DNA of 64,000 nucleotides from assembly GCA_964520325.1 (NCBI GenBank), contig CAZFOB010000002.1:186001-250000 (forward strand), in the 5' to 3' direction. The notes under the pieces were generated by a model, which saw only the letters and a list, made by a program, of their open reading frames with translations, made no database searches and was not told the DNA's origin. The DNA comes from CAZFOB01 sp964520325 (GTDB lineage: Bacteria; Actinomycetota; JAICYB01). Both the position numbers and the translations under genes were made by a program. Positions within the stretch are counted from its first letter, which is position 1. Each line of letters begins with the position of its first letter. Shown in pieces: positions 44,066-53,380 of this stretch.

Positions 44066-45010
44066 TCAGGAAGCAGCGAAGATCCGGATGATCTCGTCCC
44101 GCGCGCCTTCCCACGACAACGCCGATGCGTCGACCCAGACCACTCGCGGGTCGGCAGTGAACCAGGAGATCTGGCGCCTGATGAAGTTCTTCGTGTTCTT
44201 CACCAGTCGCGTCGTGGCGCTCTCGAGTGTCTCGACACCTTCGATCACCGGAATCATCTCCTTGACCCCGAGCGCTTGGCGCGCCGTCCGCGAGAAGTTG
44301 CCGGTGCCGATCCGCCGAACTTCCTCGAGTAAGCCCTTCTCGAGCTCGCGCTGAACCCGAACCTCCGCGCGGCGCAGCAACTCGTCGCGGTTCCAGGTCA
44401 GGCCGACGACCGTCAGGTCGTACGGTCCTCCCCCGCGCTTCCAGGACGTGCGGAGCTCGCTCGGGGGCCGTCCGGTGAGCTCGAGCACCTCAACGGCACG
44501 AACCACTCGACGGATGTTGCGGGGGTCAAGGCGCGCCGCGCTCGCCGGGTCGGCCTGCAGAAGGCGCGCGTACAGCGCGTCCGGGTCTTCGCACTCGAGT
44601 CTCTTTCGCAACTCGGGTGAGGTTGGAGCGAACTCGAGCTCGTCGACGACCGCGCGGAAGTACAGGCCAGAACCGCCAACCAGCAACGGTTGCGCACCGC
44701 GCGATGCGATCTCGTCGATCGCAGCGCGCGCCAGGGAACGGTACGCAGGAGCGGTGAACTCCTCGCACACGGCGGCGATGTCGAACAGATGGTGAGGCAC
44801 TCCCCGGCGCTCCCGCATGCTCGGCTTGTCCGCGACGATGTCGAGTTCGCGGTAGACGCCCATCGAGTCACAGGAGACGATCTCCACAGGGCCTTCGCGG
44901 GTCTTTGCGAGCGGTTCCCCGGCACCCTCGGTCAAACCCAGCGCCACTTCGATCCCCATCCGCGTCTTCCCGCCGGCCGTGGGGCCGACGATGCACATCA
45001 GTTTCCTCAC
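44066..45010 (-). CDS. miaA: tRNA dimethylallyltransferase
   Basis: Adds a dimethylallyl group to A37 of tRNAs reading U-start codons. 314 residues: CIVGPTAGGKTRMGIEVALG (P-loop), VSCDSMGVYRELDI and GSGLYFRAVVDELEF. GTG at 45010 overlaps the LigB-like gene stop (GTGA). MiaB, the next enzyme in the pathway, is encoded at 47.9-49.2 kb. Confidence 0.93.
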   Translation of the reverse strand: MRKLMCIVGPTAGGKTRMGIEVALGLTEGAGEPLAKTREGPVEIVSCDSMGVYRELDIVADKPSMRERRGVPHHLFDIAAVCEEFTAPAYRSLARAAIDEIASRGAQPLLVGGSGLYFRAVVDELEFAPTSPELRKRLECEDPDALYARLLQADPASAARLDPRNIRRVVRAVEVLELTGRPPSELRTSWKRGGGPYDLTVVGLTWNRDELLRRAEVRVQRELEKGLLEEVRRIGTGNFSRTARQALGVKEMIPVIEGVETLESATTRLVKNTKNFIRRQISWFTADPRVVWVDASALSWEGARDEIIRIFAAS

Positions 45011-45903
45011 CGCCGCCGTCGCAGCAACCCCCGTGCCCGCTCCTCGCCCGCACCAGACGATCGCTCGGCTGTTGCGCGTGCGAACTGTAGAGGCTCCTGC
45101 TTGCGATCGTCGAGCGAGATCTCGGCGACGAGGTAACCGATCCCGAACGGCGCCTCGTACGACAACACGCGTCCCTTTGTCGATTGACCGTCGAACGCAC
45201 CGCCGAGCACGAGCAATGGCGCGAACCCACACTCGGACGCTTCACGGCACAAGTCTTGAGGGATGTCGAGGAGACGACGAAGCTGACCCGAGTCGAATGC
45301 GTCGCGCACCAATCCGTCGAACTCACCGCCGGTTGCCGAGTAGCCGTGTGGTGCGTCGGGAGTGATGCGGTGAGACAGATTCGAAGATGCCACGATGACA
45401 ACGTCCTCACCGATCTGTTGCGCAGCGTTGGCGATCGCCGTGCCGAAGAGCCAGTGCTCGTCCCATCCGAGCATCGAGATGGAGACCGGGCAGACCAGGG
45501 TCTCGTCGGCGCGGATGAGGAAGAGCGCGGGGACGGTAACACCACGGTCGAGCTCCCAGTCCTTGTTCAGCCGTCCGATCGGAAGCTCCATCCGTCCGGC
45601 GACGTCGACGATCGCCTCGGCGAGGTCCGTTGAGACCTTGAGTGTCAGAGTCACGTCGGGCGCCTGGAAACGCTCCATCGACCCCGTCAGCTTCTTGCCT
45701 TCCCACACGCCGAAGGCCTCGGGGAGGAACGGACTGTGCGGCGAGACGATCACGCAATTCTTGAGCCGCCGCTCCTCGCAGATGATCATCCCCAGTTCCG
45801 TCATGGCTTCGCGCGTTCGCGAGCATTCGCTCGCACGCGCACCGCCGACCTGGGGGACGATGTTGGGCGAATGGGGCACGACGCAGCCGTATACGAGCCC
45901 CAG
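45007..45903 (-). CDS. LigB-like extradiol dioxygenase-fold protein
   Basis: A 298-residue protein of the extradiol dioxygenase subunit-B superfamily: LVYGCVVPHSPNIVPQVGGA, NCVIVSPHSPFLPEAF, LGWDEHWLFGTAIA and VASSNLSHRIT. Several His residues could bind iron or zinc. Start: I favour CTG 45903, five bases after a clean AGGAGG; the first ATG or GTG lies eight codons inside the conserved N-terminus. The gene is coupled to miaA. Role unknown. Confidence 0.75.
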   Translation of the reverse strand: MGLVYGCVVPHSPNIVPQVGGARASECSRTREAMTELGMIICEERRLKNCVIVSPHSPFLPEAFGVWEGKKLTGSMERFQAPDVTLTLKVSTDLAEAIVDVAGRMELPIGRLNKDWELDRGVTVPALFLIRADETLVCPVSISMLGWDEHWLFGTAIANAAQQIGEDVVIVASSNLSHRITPDAPHGYSATGGEFDGLVRDAFDSGQLRRLLDIPQDLCREASECGFAPLLVLGGAFDGQSTKGRVLSYEAPFGIGYLVAEISLDDRKQEPLQFARATAERSSGAGEERARGLLRRRR

Positions 45904-45999
45904 CGGATCCTCCTAACGATCGAGTCGCTCGCGCTTTTCTTGATGGAGTCGGTTGCCCTCCATCCTGGCGCGAAACGTAGCGTGCAAACAGAATAGGGC

Positions 46000-46533
46000 G
46001 TGGCCAGCATCGACACCTGCGAGATCCCCGGCGTCCTGATCGTCGACCTGGTCGGCCACGGCGACGACCGAGGGCGCTTCATGGAGACTTTCCGCCAGGA
46101 GTGGTTCCCGGACGCACCGCCGATGGTCCAGGGCAACCGCTCCGACTCGGCCGCCGGGACGCTGCGCGGTCTGCACTACCACCTGCACCAGGCGGACTAC
46201 TGGTATGTCCCATTCGGCCGCTTGCTCGTCGCACTCTACGACCTGAGGCAAAGCTCACCCTCCCAGGGCACATCGCTCGGCTTCGAGATCGGGGAGGGTC
46301 ATGAGGTGGGCGTGTACATCCCCCCTGGAGTGGCCCACGGCTTCCAGGCGGTGACCGACGTCACCCTCACGTACCTCGTCGACAACTACTACGACCCCGA
46401 CGACGAGAACGGGCTGGCCTGGGACGACGCGAATATCAAGATCGATTGGCCGCACGCGGAGCCGATCCTGTCCGGCCGCGATCAGGACAACCCCTCGCTC
46501 GCGGACATCCCAGCCGACCGGCTCCCGGCCTAA
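46000..46533 (+). CDS. rfbC: dTDP-4-dehydrorhamnose 3,5-epimerase family protein
   Basis: A cupin of 177 residues: GDDRGRFMETFRQEWF, LRGLHYHLHQADYWYV (catalytic His region), VGVYIPPGVAHGFQ and YLVDNYYDPDDENGL. Makes activated L-rhamnose precursors for surface polysaccharide. GTG start; no other rml genes are near, so the exact sugar is unsure. Confidence 0.85.
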   Translation: MASIDTCEIPGVLIVDLVGHGDDRGRFMETFRQEWFPDAPPMVQGNRSDSAAGTLRGLHYHLHQADYWYVPFGRLLVALYDLRQSSPSQGTSLGFEIGEGHEVGVYIPPGVAHGFQAVTDVTLTYLVDNYYDPDDENGLAWDDANIKIDWPHAEPILSGRDQDNPSLADIPADRLPA

Positions 46534-46537
46534 CGCC

Positions 46538-47011
46538 GTGGACGTCACCGTCGTCGTCGAGATCCCCAAGGGGAGCCGGAACAAGTACGAGATCGATCAC
46601 GTGACCGGCCGCGTACATCTCGACCGCGTGCTGCATTCGGCGGTGCACTACCCCGCCGACTATGGATACATCGACAACACTCACGGCGGCGACGGCGATC
46701 CACTCGATGCGATGGTGCTCCTCGAACAGCCGACGTTCTCCGGATGCCTGATCACCGCGCGCCCCGTCGGTGTTTTCCTGATGTCGGACGAGATGGGCGC
46801 CGACGAGAAGATCCTGTGCGTGCCGATCGCCGACCCGACGTGGAACCACGTGAATGAGCTCGTCGACGTCCCACCTCATCGGCTCAAGGAGATCGAGCAC
46901 TTCTTCCAGATCTACAAGGATCTCGAAGGCAAGATCACGGAGATCGATGGCTGGCGCGACCGCGAGGCCGCGGAAGCGTACGTGGCAGCAGCCTCGACGA
47001 CGTCCACCTGA
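46538..47011 (+). CDS. ppa: Inorganic diphosphatase
   Basis: Hydrolyses pyrophosphate. 157 residues: VEIPKGSRNKYEID, YPADYGYIDNTHGGDGDPLD and LDAMVLLEQPTF, the family signature with the metal aspartates. GTG start, five bases after rfbC. Confidence 0.92.
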   Translation: MDVTVVVEIPKGSRNKYEIDHVTGRVHLDRVLHSAVHYPADYGYIDNTHGGDGDPLDAMVLLEQPTFSGCLITARPVGVFLMSDEMGADEKILCVPIADPTWNHVNELVDVPPHRLKEIEHFFQIYKDLEGKITEIDGWRDREAAEAYVAAASTTST

Positions 47012-47030
47012 CGGAGCAGTGTCGACAGTT

Positions 47031-47897
47031 ATGGCCATGTCGCGCATGAGACTGATCGCCCTGGTCGTCATCGCACTTGCTTCCTGCAGCGGCAATGGGC
47101 CGGGGGCCACCCCGTCTGCCACGAGCGCACCAACAGCCCGGCCCTCTCCGACGTCTACCCGCGCTCCGGATCCATTCGCGCTCGCCCAGAGCTATGAGGC
47201 GAACAGCGTCAGCGAGCTCGCGGACCGCTTGATCGAGGCCGAAACCGCGATCCGCGCCGGCGGCGATATCGCCGAGCGCGCGCGTGTGCAGCAAGCTGCC
47301 TACCGGCAGCTCGTCGTCACGCCATCGTGGCGTGACGAGACATACGAGCTGCTCCCGAGCCCGCTCGTCGAAGACGCGCGGGCGAACGTCCAGGCGGGGG
47401 CCGAGCTGCGCGCGCTCACGCAGGCCCGCGAGGAGCTCCCACCCTGGCGAATCGTGAAGCCGCCATCGGCAGCAGCGCTGCTCGGTTACTACCAGGACGC
47501 CGGACGAACGTCGGGCATCGACTGGCAGTACCTCGCCGCCATCCATCTCTCCGAGACCCGGATGGGACGCATCCGGGGGACGAGCATCGCGGGCGCAAAG
47601 GGACCTATGCAGTTCCTCCCGTCGACCTGGGCCGCCTACGGCAAAGGAAACATCGACGATCCACGCGATGCCGTCGCAGCTGCGGCCCGATATCTCAAGG
47701 CTCACGGAGCTCCGGCGAATATGCCACGAGCGCTCTTCGCCTACAACCACAGTGATCACTACGTGAAGGCCATCACTCTCTATGCCGGCGTCATGCGCCG
47801 CGATCCGCGCACCTATCACGCGTATCACGCATGGCAGGTCTACTACCGCACGACCGCGGGCGACGCGCTCCTCTACGAAGGGTGGCCCACCAGGTAA
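47031..47897 (+). CDS. Lipoprotein lytic transglycosylase (SLT/MltB-like)
   Basis: A 288-residue secreted lipoprotein: LIALVVIALASC is a signal peptide with a lipobox Cys, then a Pro/Thr linker. The C-terminal domain begins near AAIHLSETRMGR (catalytic Glu), with AGAKGPMQFLPSTWAAYG. Cleaves glycan strands. ATG at 47031; alternatives at 47037 and 47046. Overlaps miaB tail to tail by 25 bases. Confidence 0.85.
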   Translation: MAMSRMRLIALVVIALASCSGNGPGATPSATSAPTARPSPTSTRAPDPFALAQSYEANSVSELADRLIEAETAIRAGGDIAERARVQQAAYRQLVVTPSWRDETYELLPSPLVEDARANVQAGAELRALTQAREELPPWRIVKPPSAAALLGYYQDAGRTSGIDWQYLAAIHLSETRMGRIRGTSIAGAKGPMQFLPSTWAAYGKGNIDDPRDAVAAAARYLKAHGAPANMPRALFAYNHSDHYVKAITLYAGVMRRDPRTYHAYHAWQVYYRTTAGDALLYEGWPTR

Positions 47898-49189
47898 TGA
47901 GTGTGGGCGGCGGTGAGGTGAGCGATCATCGCTTCCCCAAGCTCGGCAGCGTGGGCATCGACGTGCACGAGCTTGTTCGTGCGTGTGCGCCCGGTGGCGC
48001 GGGTGGGGTCTTTCTTCGAGGTCGTGTGCTCGATCGTGATCTCGACATCGGATCCGACGAGTTCACGGTTGCGTTGAAGAGACCAGCGTTCCTGGAGCGA
48101 GAACAGGCGGCCGAATCGTTCCTGGACGACCGTCTTCAGTACCTGGTCGTCCATCGTCGCTGCTGCCGTGCCCGGGCGCTTGGAGTACTGGAACATGTAC
48201 GCGGAATCGAAGCCGACCTTCTCGGTGAGCGAGAGCGTGTCGGCGAACTCGCCCTCAGTCTCACCGGGGAAGCCCACGATGATGTCGGTCGTCAGCGCGA
48301 GACCCGGGATGGTCTCGCGCGCCATCGCGACCTTGTCGAGATATGAAGCGCGCGAGTACGCGCGCTTCATACGCCTCAGCACAGCATCGCTACCCGACTG
48401 CACCGGGAAGTGCAGGTGCTCGCACAACGATGCGCAATCCGCCATCGCGCGGGCGGTGTCCTCTTTGAAGTCCTTTGGATGCGGAGAGGTGTATCGGACG
48501 CGCCTTACTCCCGCAACAGCATCGATCGCGTAGAGGAGCTCCGCGAAGATCGGACGTCCGGTGAGATCGCGTCCGTACGAGTTCACATTCTGTCCGAGGA
48601 GCGAGATCTCGGTGACCCCCTCGTCAACGAGCCGTTTCACTTCACCGACGACCTCACCGAGTGCACGCGAAACCTCATTGCCGCGAACCGACGGAACGAT
48701 GCAGAACGTGCACGCATTGTTGCACCCGTACTGGATCGCGACCCACGCGTGGAACGCGGACTCGCGCCGGGCCGGGAGCGCAGAGGGGTTGACCGCGAAC
48801 TGCTCCGCGAACTCCACGATCGGCACGCCCGCGCGCTCGACGACACCGATGAGTCGCGGTAGCGCGTCGATGTTTCGCGTTCCGAAGACGACATCGACCC
48901 ACGGCGCACGCTCGCGGACGCCGTCGCGGTCCTTCTCGGCCTGGCATCCGCCGACGGCGATCTTCAGTCCGGTGCGTTCCTTGATCGGCTTCAGAGCCCC
49001 CAGGTGGCCGTAGAGCTTGTTGTCGGCGTTCTCGCGGATCGCACACGTGTTGAGGATGGCGATGTCGGCGTCATCCGCAGTCGGCACGCGGCTGTACCCC
49101 GCGACCTCCATCAGGCCGGCCATGCGTTCAGAGTCGTGCTCGTTCATCTGACAGCCGTGCGTCTCGAGATAGAACGACTTGTTGCTCAC
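47873..49189 (-). CDS. miaB: tRNA-2-methylthio-N6-dimethylallyladenosine synthase
   Basis: Radical-SAM methylthiotransferase of 438 residues: YLETHGCQMNEHDSERMAG (first cluster Cys), LNTCAIRENADNK, and QYGCNNACTFCIVPSVRG (radical-SAM CxxxCxxC). C-terminal TRAM region. GTG at 49189 overlaps the EVE gene stop (GTGA). Acts after MiaA. Confidence 0.95.
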   Translation of the reverse strand: MSNKSFYLETHGCQMNEHDSERMAGLMEVAGYSRVPTADDADIAILNTCAIRENADNKLYGHLGALKPIKERTGLKIAVGGCQAEKDRDGVRERAPWVDVVFGTRNIDALPRLIGVVERAGVPIVEFAEQFAVNPSALPARRESAFHAWVAIQYGCNNACTFCIVPSVRGNEVSRALGEVVGEVKRLVDEGVTEISLLGQNVNSYGRDLTGRPIFAELLYAIDAVAGVRRVRYTSPHPKDFKEDTARAMADCASLCEHLHFPVQSGSDAVLRRMKRAYSRASYLDKVAMARETIPGLALTTDIIVGFPGETEGEFADTLSLTEKVGFDSAYMFQYSKRPGTAAATMDDQVLKTVVQERFGRLFSLQERWSLQRNRELVGSDVEITIEHTTSKKDPTRATGRTRTNKLVHVDAHAAELGEAMIAHLTAAHTHYLVGHPS

Positions 49190-49641
49190 GCGCGCTCCGC
49201 CAGGTCGCAGATGATCTCCCACTCCTTCTCCGTAACGCCGGTCACCGAGAGACGGCCGAACGTGACGAGCTGCATCTCCTGGAGCCCAGGCGTCTGCCGA
49301 ATCTGCGCGAGCGGGACGAACCGCTCGAACTTCTTGACGAACTGTACGTCCGGCATGAACCAGCGTGGCTTGTCCGGCGTGGCCTTGGGGTCGAAGTACT
49401 TGCTCTGCGGATCGAACTGGAAGTGATCGGGATAGGCCTCTCGAACGATCACACAGATGCCCGCGACACCCGGAACGTCGCAGCTCGAGTGGTAGAAGAA
49501 ACCGAGGTCCCCCACCTCCATCGCCATGAGGTTGTTGCGGGCGCCGTAGTTGCGGACGCCGTCCCAGTGCTCGATGCCCTTCTGATGCAGCGCGTCGATC
49601 GAGAAGCTCTCAGGTTCGGTCTTGAGCAGCCAGTAGGCCAT
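49186..49641 (-). CDS. EVE domain protein
   Basis: A 151-residue protein: YWLLKTEPESFSIDALHQKG and WDGVRNYGARNNLMAMEVGD, with FFYHSSCDVPGVAGI, the EVE fold (a modified-nucleotide-binding PUA-like domain). Function is unknown. Overlaps miaB by four bases. Confidence 0.9.
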   Translation of the reverse strand: MAYWLLKTEPESFSIDALHQKGIEHWDGVRNYGARNNLMAMEVGDLGFFYHSSCDVPGVAGICVIVREAYPDHFQFDPQSKYFDPKATPDKPRWFMPDVQFVKKFERFVPLAQIRQTPGLQEMQLVTFGRLSVTGVTEKEWEIICDLAERA

Positions 49642-49650
49642 CGCCCGATG

Positions 49651-51216
49651 CTACTTCGCGTATTCGATCGATCTCAGCTCTCTGAGCACCACGACCTTGA
49701 TCTGGCCGGGGTACTGAAGCTCCTCTTCGACGCGCTTGGCGATCTCACGCGCCATGACCTGGGCGGCGACGTCGTCCACCTCACCGGGCACCACCATGAC
49801 CCGGACCTCACGCCCGGCTTGCATCGCGTAGACCTTCTCCACGCCCTTGAACGACTTGGCGATCTCCTCAAGGCGCTCCAGGCGCTTGACGTAGGCCTCG
49901 AAGCTTTCGCGGCGGGCTCCCGGACGCGATCCCGAGATGGCGTCGGCGGCCTGGCAGATGACGGCCTCGAGCGTCCGCATCTCGACCTCGCCGTGGTGAG
50001 CCTCGATGGCGTGCACCACCGCAGGCACCTCACCGAGTCGCCGAGCAAGTTCGGCCCCGACGTGGGCGTGCGTGCCGTCGACCTCTTGAGCTACGGCCTT
50101 ACCGATGTCGTGAAAGATCGTGCACCGTTTCGCGAGCTGGACGTCCGACCCGAGTTCTCCGGCCATCAGCGCAGCGATCTGGGCGGCCTCGATCGAGTGT
50201 CGCAGCACGTTCTGTCCGTAGCTGTAGCGGTACTTGAGGCGTCCGAGGGCCCGGACGAGCTCAGGATGGACGCTTGTGAGTCCGAGCTCATGCACCGCAT
50301 CTTCGCCGGCCGACTTGATCGAGTTCTCGATCTGAGAACGGGCCCGCTCGAACTGCTCTTCGATGCGCGCCGGGTGGATCCGGCCGTCAGAGATCAGCGA
50401 TTCGAGGGTCATCCGTGCCGCCTCGCGCCGGACCGGATCGAAGCAGGACAAGATCACGGTATCCGGGGTGTCGTCCACGATCAGATTCGCTCCGGTTACC
50501 TGCTCGAAGTGGCGGATGTTGCGTCCTTCGCGGCCGATGATCCGTCCCTTCATGTCCTCGCTAGGCAGCTGCACCACAGAGGTCGACGACTCCTGCGCCG
50601 CCTCTGCCCCCAGCCGTTGGATGGCGGTCACGACGATCTTTCGAGCCCGGCGCTCGGCCTCTTCGCGCGCACGGGCCTCGAAGTCGCGCACCAACGCAAG
50701 GGCATCCCGCTTGGCTTCCTCCTCGACCGACCTGATGAGCAAGTCCTTGGCGTCCTGCTGGGACATCCCGGCAGCGCGCTCGAGCGCTTCACGGGCTTGC
50801 GCGACCTGCTCGGAGATCTCCTCGCGCAGTTGGTCGACGTGCTTCTCGCGTTCGAGAGTCTTCTGCTCCCAGCCTTCGAGCTTCTTCTCACGGCCGTCGA
50901 GCTGTTCGGCCCGGGTGTCCATCGTCGCCTCCCGAGCGGAGTTCGTCTTCTCCAGACGGCCGATCTCACTGCGAAGCTTGTTGGCCTCATTCTCCGCCTG
51001 GCGGCGGATGTCATCGGTCTGCTGGCGGGCGCGGTCCTCTGCCTGCCTTCTGATCTCCTCGGTTTCAGTGCGGGCTTGGCTCTTCGCCTGCTCGAGCAGC
51101 TCGTTGGCACGCTGCTCGGCCGAACCGATCTTGGCTGCGGCCATCCGGGCGCGCATGACGAACCCGATGCCGCCGCCGAGCGCAACTCCGAGGATCAACC
51201 CAAGGATGAGCTCCAT
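49651..51216 (-). CDS. rny: Ribonuclease Y
   Basis: Membrane-linked endoribonuclease of 521 residues. An N-terminal anchor (residues 3-22), a long coiled coil (to about 190), a KH domain (DMKGRIIGREGRNIRHFE) and an HD domain (IFHDIGKAVAQEVDGTHAHV). Initiates mRNA decay. Start at ATG 51216, behind GGGAGGT. RNase Y is patchy in the Actinomycetota. Confidence 0.95.
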   Translation of the reverse strand: MELILGLILGVALGGGIGFVMRARMAAAKIGSAEQRANELLEQAKSQARTETEEIRRQAEDRARQQTDDIRRQAENEANKLRSEIGRLEKTNSAREATMDTRAEQLDGREKKLEGWEQKTLEREKHVDQLREEISEQVAQAREALERAAGMSQQDAKDLLIRSVEEEAKRDALALVRDFEARAREEAERRARKIVVTAIQRLGAEAAQESSTSVVQLPSEDMKGRIIGREGRNIRHFEQVTGANLIVDDTPDTVILSCFDPVRREAARMTLESLISDGRIHPARIEEQFERARSQIENSIKSAGEDAVHELGLTSVHPELVRALGRLKYRYSYGQNVLRHSIEAAQIAALMAGELGSDVQLAKRCTIFHDIGKAVAQEVDGTHAHVGAELARRLGEVPAVVHAIEAHHGEVEMRTLEAVICQAADAISGSRPGARRESFEAYVKRLERLEEIAKSFKGVEKVYAMQAGREVRVMVVPGEVDDVAAQVMAREIAKRVEEELQYPGQIKVVVLRELRSIEYAK

Positions 51217-51571
51217 CCCGGGCACCTCCCTTCCGTAGTCGTTCGTAGCACGCGCGTACGCGAGTACTAAGCGCGGAAGGGAACCGGTGCGACCGGAATC
51301 AGACGTAGAGGATCAGTGGTGTCTACAGGGAGGTTCACGTAAAGCGGTCGTGACCTGCAGTTTCACGGTCTCGTCTGTCCTGACTCTGTTCGGCGGCCTG
51401 ATCGTTTCGTTCTTCGTTCGGCCGGCTGTGGTACGCACCTGGCGCTTCCGCGCCACTCCCATTATGGACCCACATCGGGGGCACGAGCCAACCACTCCCG
51501 AAGATCCGCGCCGCCGCGGTTCGCCGGCGTCCGCGCTGCCGCAGAACGCAAGAAGGGGGCCAAAAGGCTGC
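51217..51571. other. Intergenic region upstream of rny, without a clear gene
   Basis: About 350 bases with no convincing gene. A 60-codon minus-strand frame carries a short CPRCG near its start, but the rest looks like non-coding translation. This is where recX commonly lies near recA in other bacteria; none is seen. Confidence 0.4.
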
Positions 51572-52078
51572 TCAGCGAGCGGAGCTCAGGATCCGGTCGA
51601 TGTCCTTGAGGTGGTGGCTCGCGTCGTGGACCGCGTGGCGCAGGATCCACCCGGCGTCAACGGCCTCGCCGCCGAGCGATCCGGTTCGCGACCAGTGATC
51701 AGGAACCGCCTTGGCGGCTCGCACGGCGATCGCGACCGCGCGCTTCTCGAGCGAAGCGAGGACGCGCTCCGGATCCAAGTCGTTGTAGCCGTGGTCCGGA
51801 GCGTCGGCTTCGGGCTCGGTGGCCGGATATTCGGGACGTTCGCCGTCAAGGACCTCGTTGAGTCCCCCGCCGAGCAGCGTCAAAACATCGCGGGTGTGGG
51901 CCGCGTACTCGAGTGGCGACCAGACGTTCACATCGGGCCGGCGTCGCAGGATGTCGACCGGAACCGCCTCGAATGCCTCGCGCCAGCGCCTGCCCATCGA
52001 ACGAAGGGCAACGACCGCGTCGGCGGTGGTCAATCGTGTCCCGTCGAAACCGCATTCAGCGCAGCGCTCCGGCTCCAC
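51572..52078 (-). CDS. DinB-like domain protein
   Basis: A 168-residue four-helix protein with the DinB-type pattern: WREAFEAVPVDILRRRPDVN, VWSPLEYAAHTRDVLTLL (first His) and HAVHDASHHLKDIDRILSS (two His near the C-terminus). It starts with CAECGFDG. Members may use thiol cofactors as metal-dependent transferases; its role is unknown. Confidence 0.8.
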   Translation of the reverse strand: MEPERCAECGFDGTRLTTADAVVALRSMGRRWREAFEAVPVDILRRRPDVNVWSPLEYAAHTRDVLTLLGGGLNEVLDGERPEYPATEPEADAPDHGYNDLDPERVLASLEKRAVAIAVRAAKAVPDHWSRTGSLGGEAVDAGWILRHAVHDASHHLKDIDRILSSAR

Positions 52079-52129
52079 ACTCTCGAGCGTAGCTCCGGAA
52101 CGCCGCGCCGACGCGGGTCCTGGTGAGTG

Positions 52130-53245
52130 CTACTTCCTCTTGGCTCCTGCTTTGGCCGCCATGCTCGAAACCAGATCGTCGACCTTGATCTTCGACAGAT
52201 CGTTCTCGTCCTCGTCCTCGAGCGGTGGCTCTTCCACGGTCGGCGGGATCTCGCCGTTGGTCGCCGGTGCCAGCGATGCCATGATCAGCCGCTCGACCTC
52301 GGCGGCGATGTCAGTGTGCTCTGACAAGAACGCCTTGGCGTTCTCGCGTCCCTGACCGATCTGCTCCTCGGCGTAGGTGAACCACGCACCGGACTTCTTG
52401 ATGATGCCGTGCTCGACCGCAACATCGAGGAGCGAGCCTTGCTTCGAGATACCGCTGCCGTACATCAGGTCGAACTCGGCCAGGCGGAAGGGCGGCGCGA
52501 CCTTGTTCTTCACCACCTTGGCGCGGACGCGATTGCCGATGAACTCGGTTCCGTCCTTGATCCCTTCGATGCGCCGCACATCAAGGCGTATCGACGAGTA
52601 GAACTTGAGGGCACGTCCACCTGGGGTGGTCTCGGGCGAGCCGAACATCACGCCGATCTTCTCGCGGATCTGGTTGATGAAGATCATGCACGTGCGCGAC
52701 TTCGCGACCGACGCCGTGAGCTTGCGCAAGGCCTGAGACATCAGGCGCGCCTGCAGACCAACGTGGGTGTCACCCATCTCGCCCTCGAGCTCGGCCCGGG
52801 GGACGAGCGCCGCCACCGAGTCGATGCACAGCACGTCGATGGCGCTCGAGCGGATGAGCATGTCGGAGATCTCGAGTGCCTGCTCGCCGGTGTCCGGCTG
52901 AGAAACGAGCAACGCGTCGATGTCGACGCCGAGATTGCCCGCGTACTTGGGGTCGAGGGCGTGCTCTGCGTCGATGAACGCCGCGATCCCGCCGAGCTTC
53001 TGCGCCTCGGCGATGACGTGCAGGGCCACCGTCGTCTTCCCAGAACCTTCGGGGCCGAAGAGCTCGATCACGCGCCCGCGCGGAAAACCACCCACGCCGA
53101 GGGCGATATCGAGCGCGATGGATCCCGTGGGGATCGCCTCGACGGTCAGTCGAGCTGCGTGGTCCCCCAAGCGCATGACCGCGCCCTTGCCGAACTGGCG
53201 CTCAACCTGCGTGAGCGTCATCTCGAGCGCTTTGTCCTTGTCCAT
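52130..53245 (-). CDS. recA: Recombinase A
   Basis: Homologous-recombination ATPase and SOS co-protease. 371 residues: GPEGSGKTTVALHVIAEAQK (Walker A), LLVSQPDTGEQALEI, INQIREKIGVMFGSPETTPG (L2-type region), then an acidic C-terminal tail. ATG at 53245 chosen by Shine-Dalgarno; a longer frame adds six residues. Under a LexA box (53324-53341). No recX follows. Confidence 0.97.
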   Translation of the reverse strand: MDKDKALEMTLTQVERQFGKGAVMRLGDHAARLTVEAIPTGSIALDIALGVGGFPRGRVIELFGPEGSGKTTVALHVIAEAQKLGGIAAFIDAEHALDPKYAGNLGVDIDALLVSQPDTGEQALEISDMLIRSSAIDVLCIDSVAALVPRAELEGEMGDTHVGLQARLMSQALRKLTASVAKSRTCMIFINQIREKIGVMFGSPETTPGGRALKFYSSIRLDVRRIEGIKDGTEFIGNRVRAKVVKNKVAPPFRLAEFDLMYGSGISKQGSLLDVAVEHGIIKKSGAWFTYAEEQIGQGRENAKAFLSEHTDIAAEVERLIMASLAPATNGEIPPTVEEPPLEDEDENDLSKIKVDDLVSSMAAKAGAKRK

Positions 53246-53323
53246 ACCGAAAACCTCCCACATCGAACGGGGGGAAGGGCCCAGTTACCGTAGAACCCCC
53301 CACTGACACAGCAATAGAGATAG

Positions 53324-53341
53324 CACGAACACTCGTTCGTG
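53324..53341. promoter_or_regulatory. LexA (Cheo-type) SOS box upstream of recA
   Basis: CACGAACACTCGTTCGTG is an 18-base palindrome containing CGAAC-N4-GTTCG, the Gram-positive SOS consensus. It lies about 80 bases upstream of the recA start, as expected for LexA control. Confidence 0.85.
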
Positions 53342-53380
53342 TCACGTCACTCGGACTTACGCAGATGCGGTCCGGGCATC

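Noticed and set aside
51313..51495. 60-residue frame with CPRCG
   Set aside because: Only the first few residues look like a zinc ribbon; the rest is not protein-like and no Shine-Dalgarno was found.
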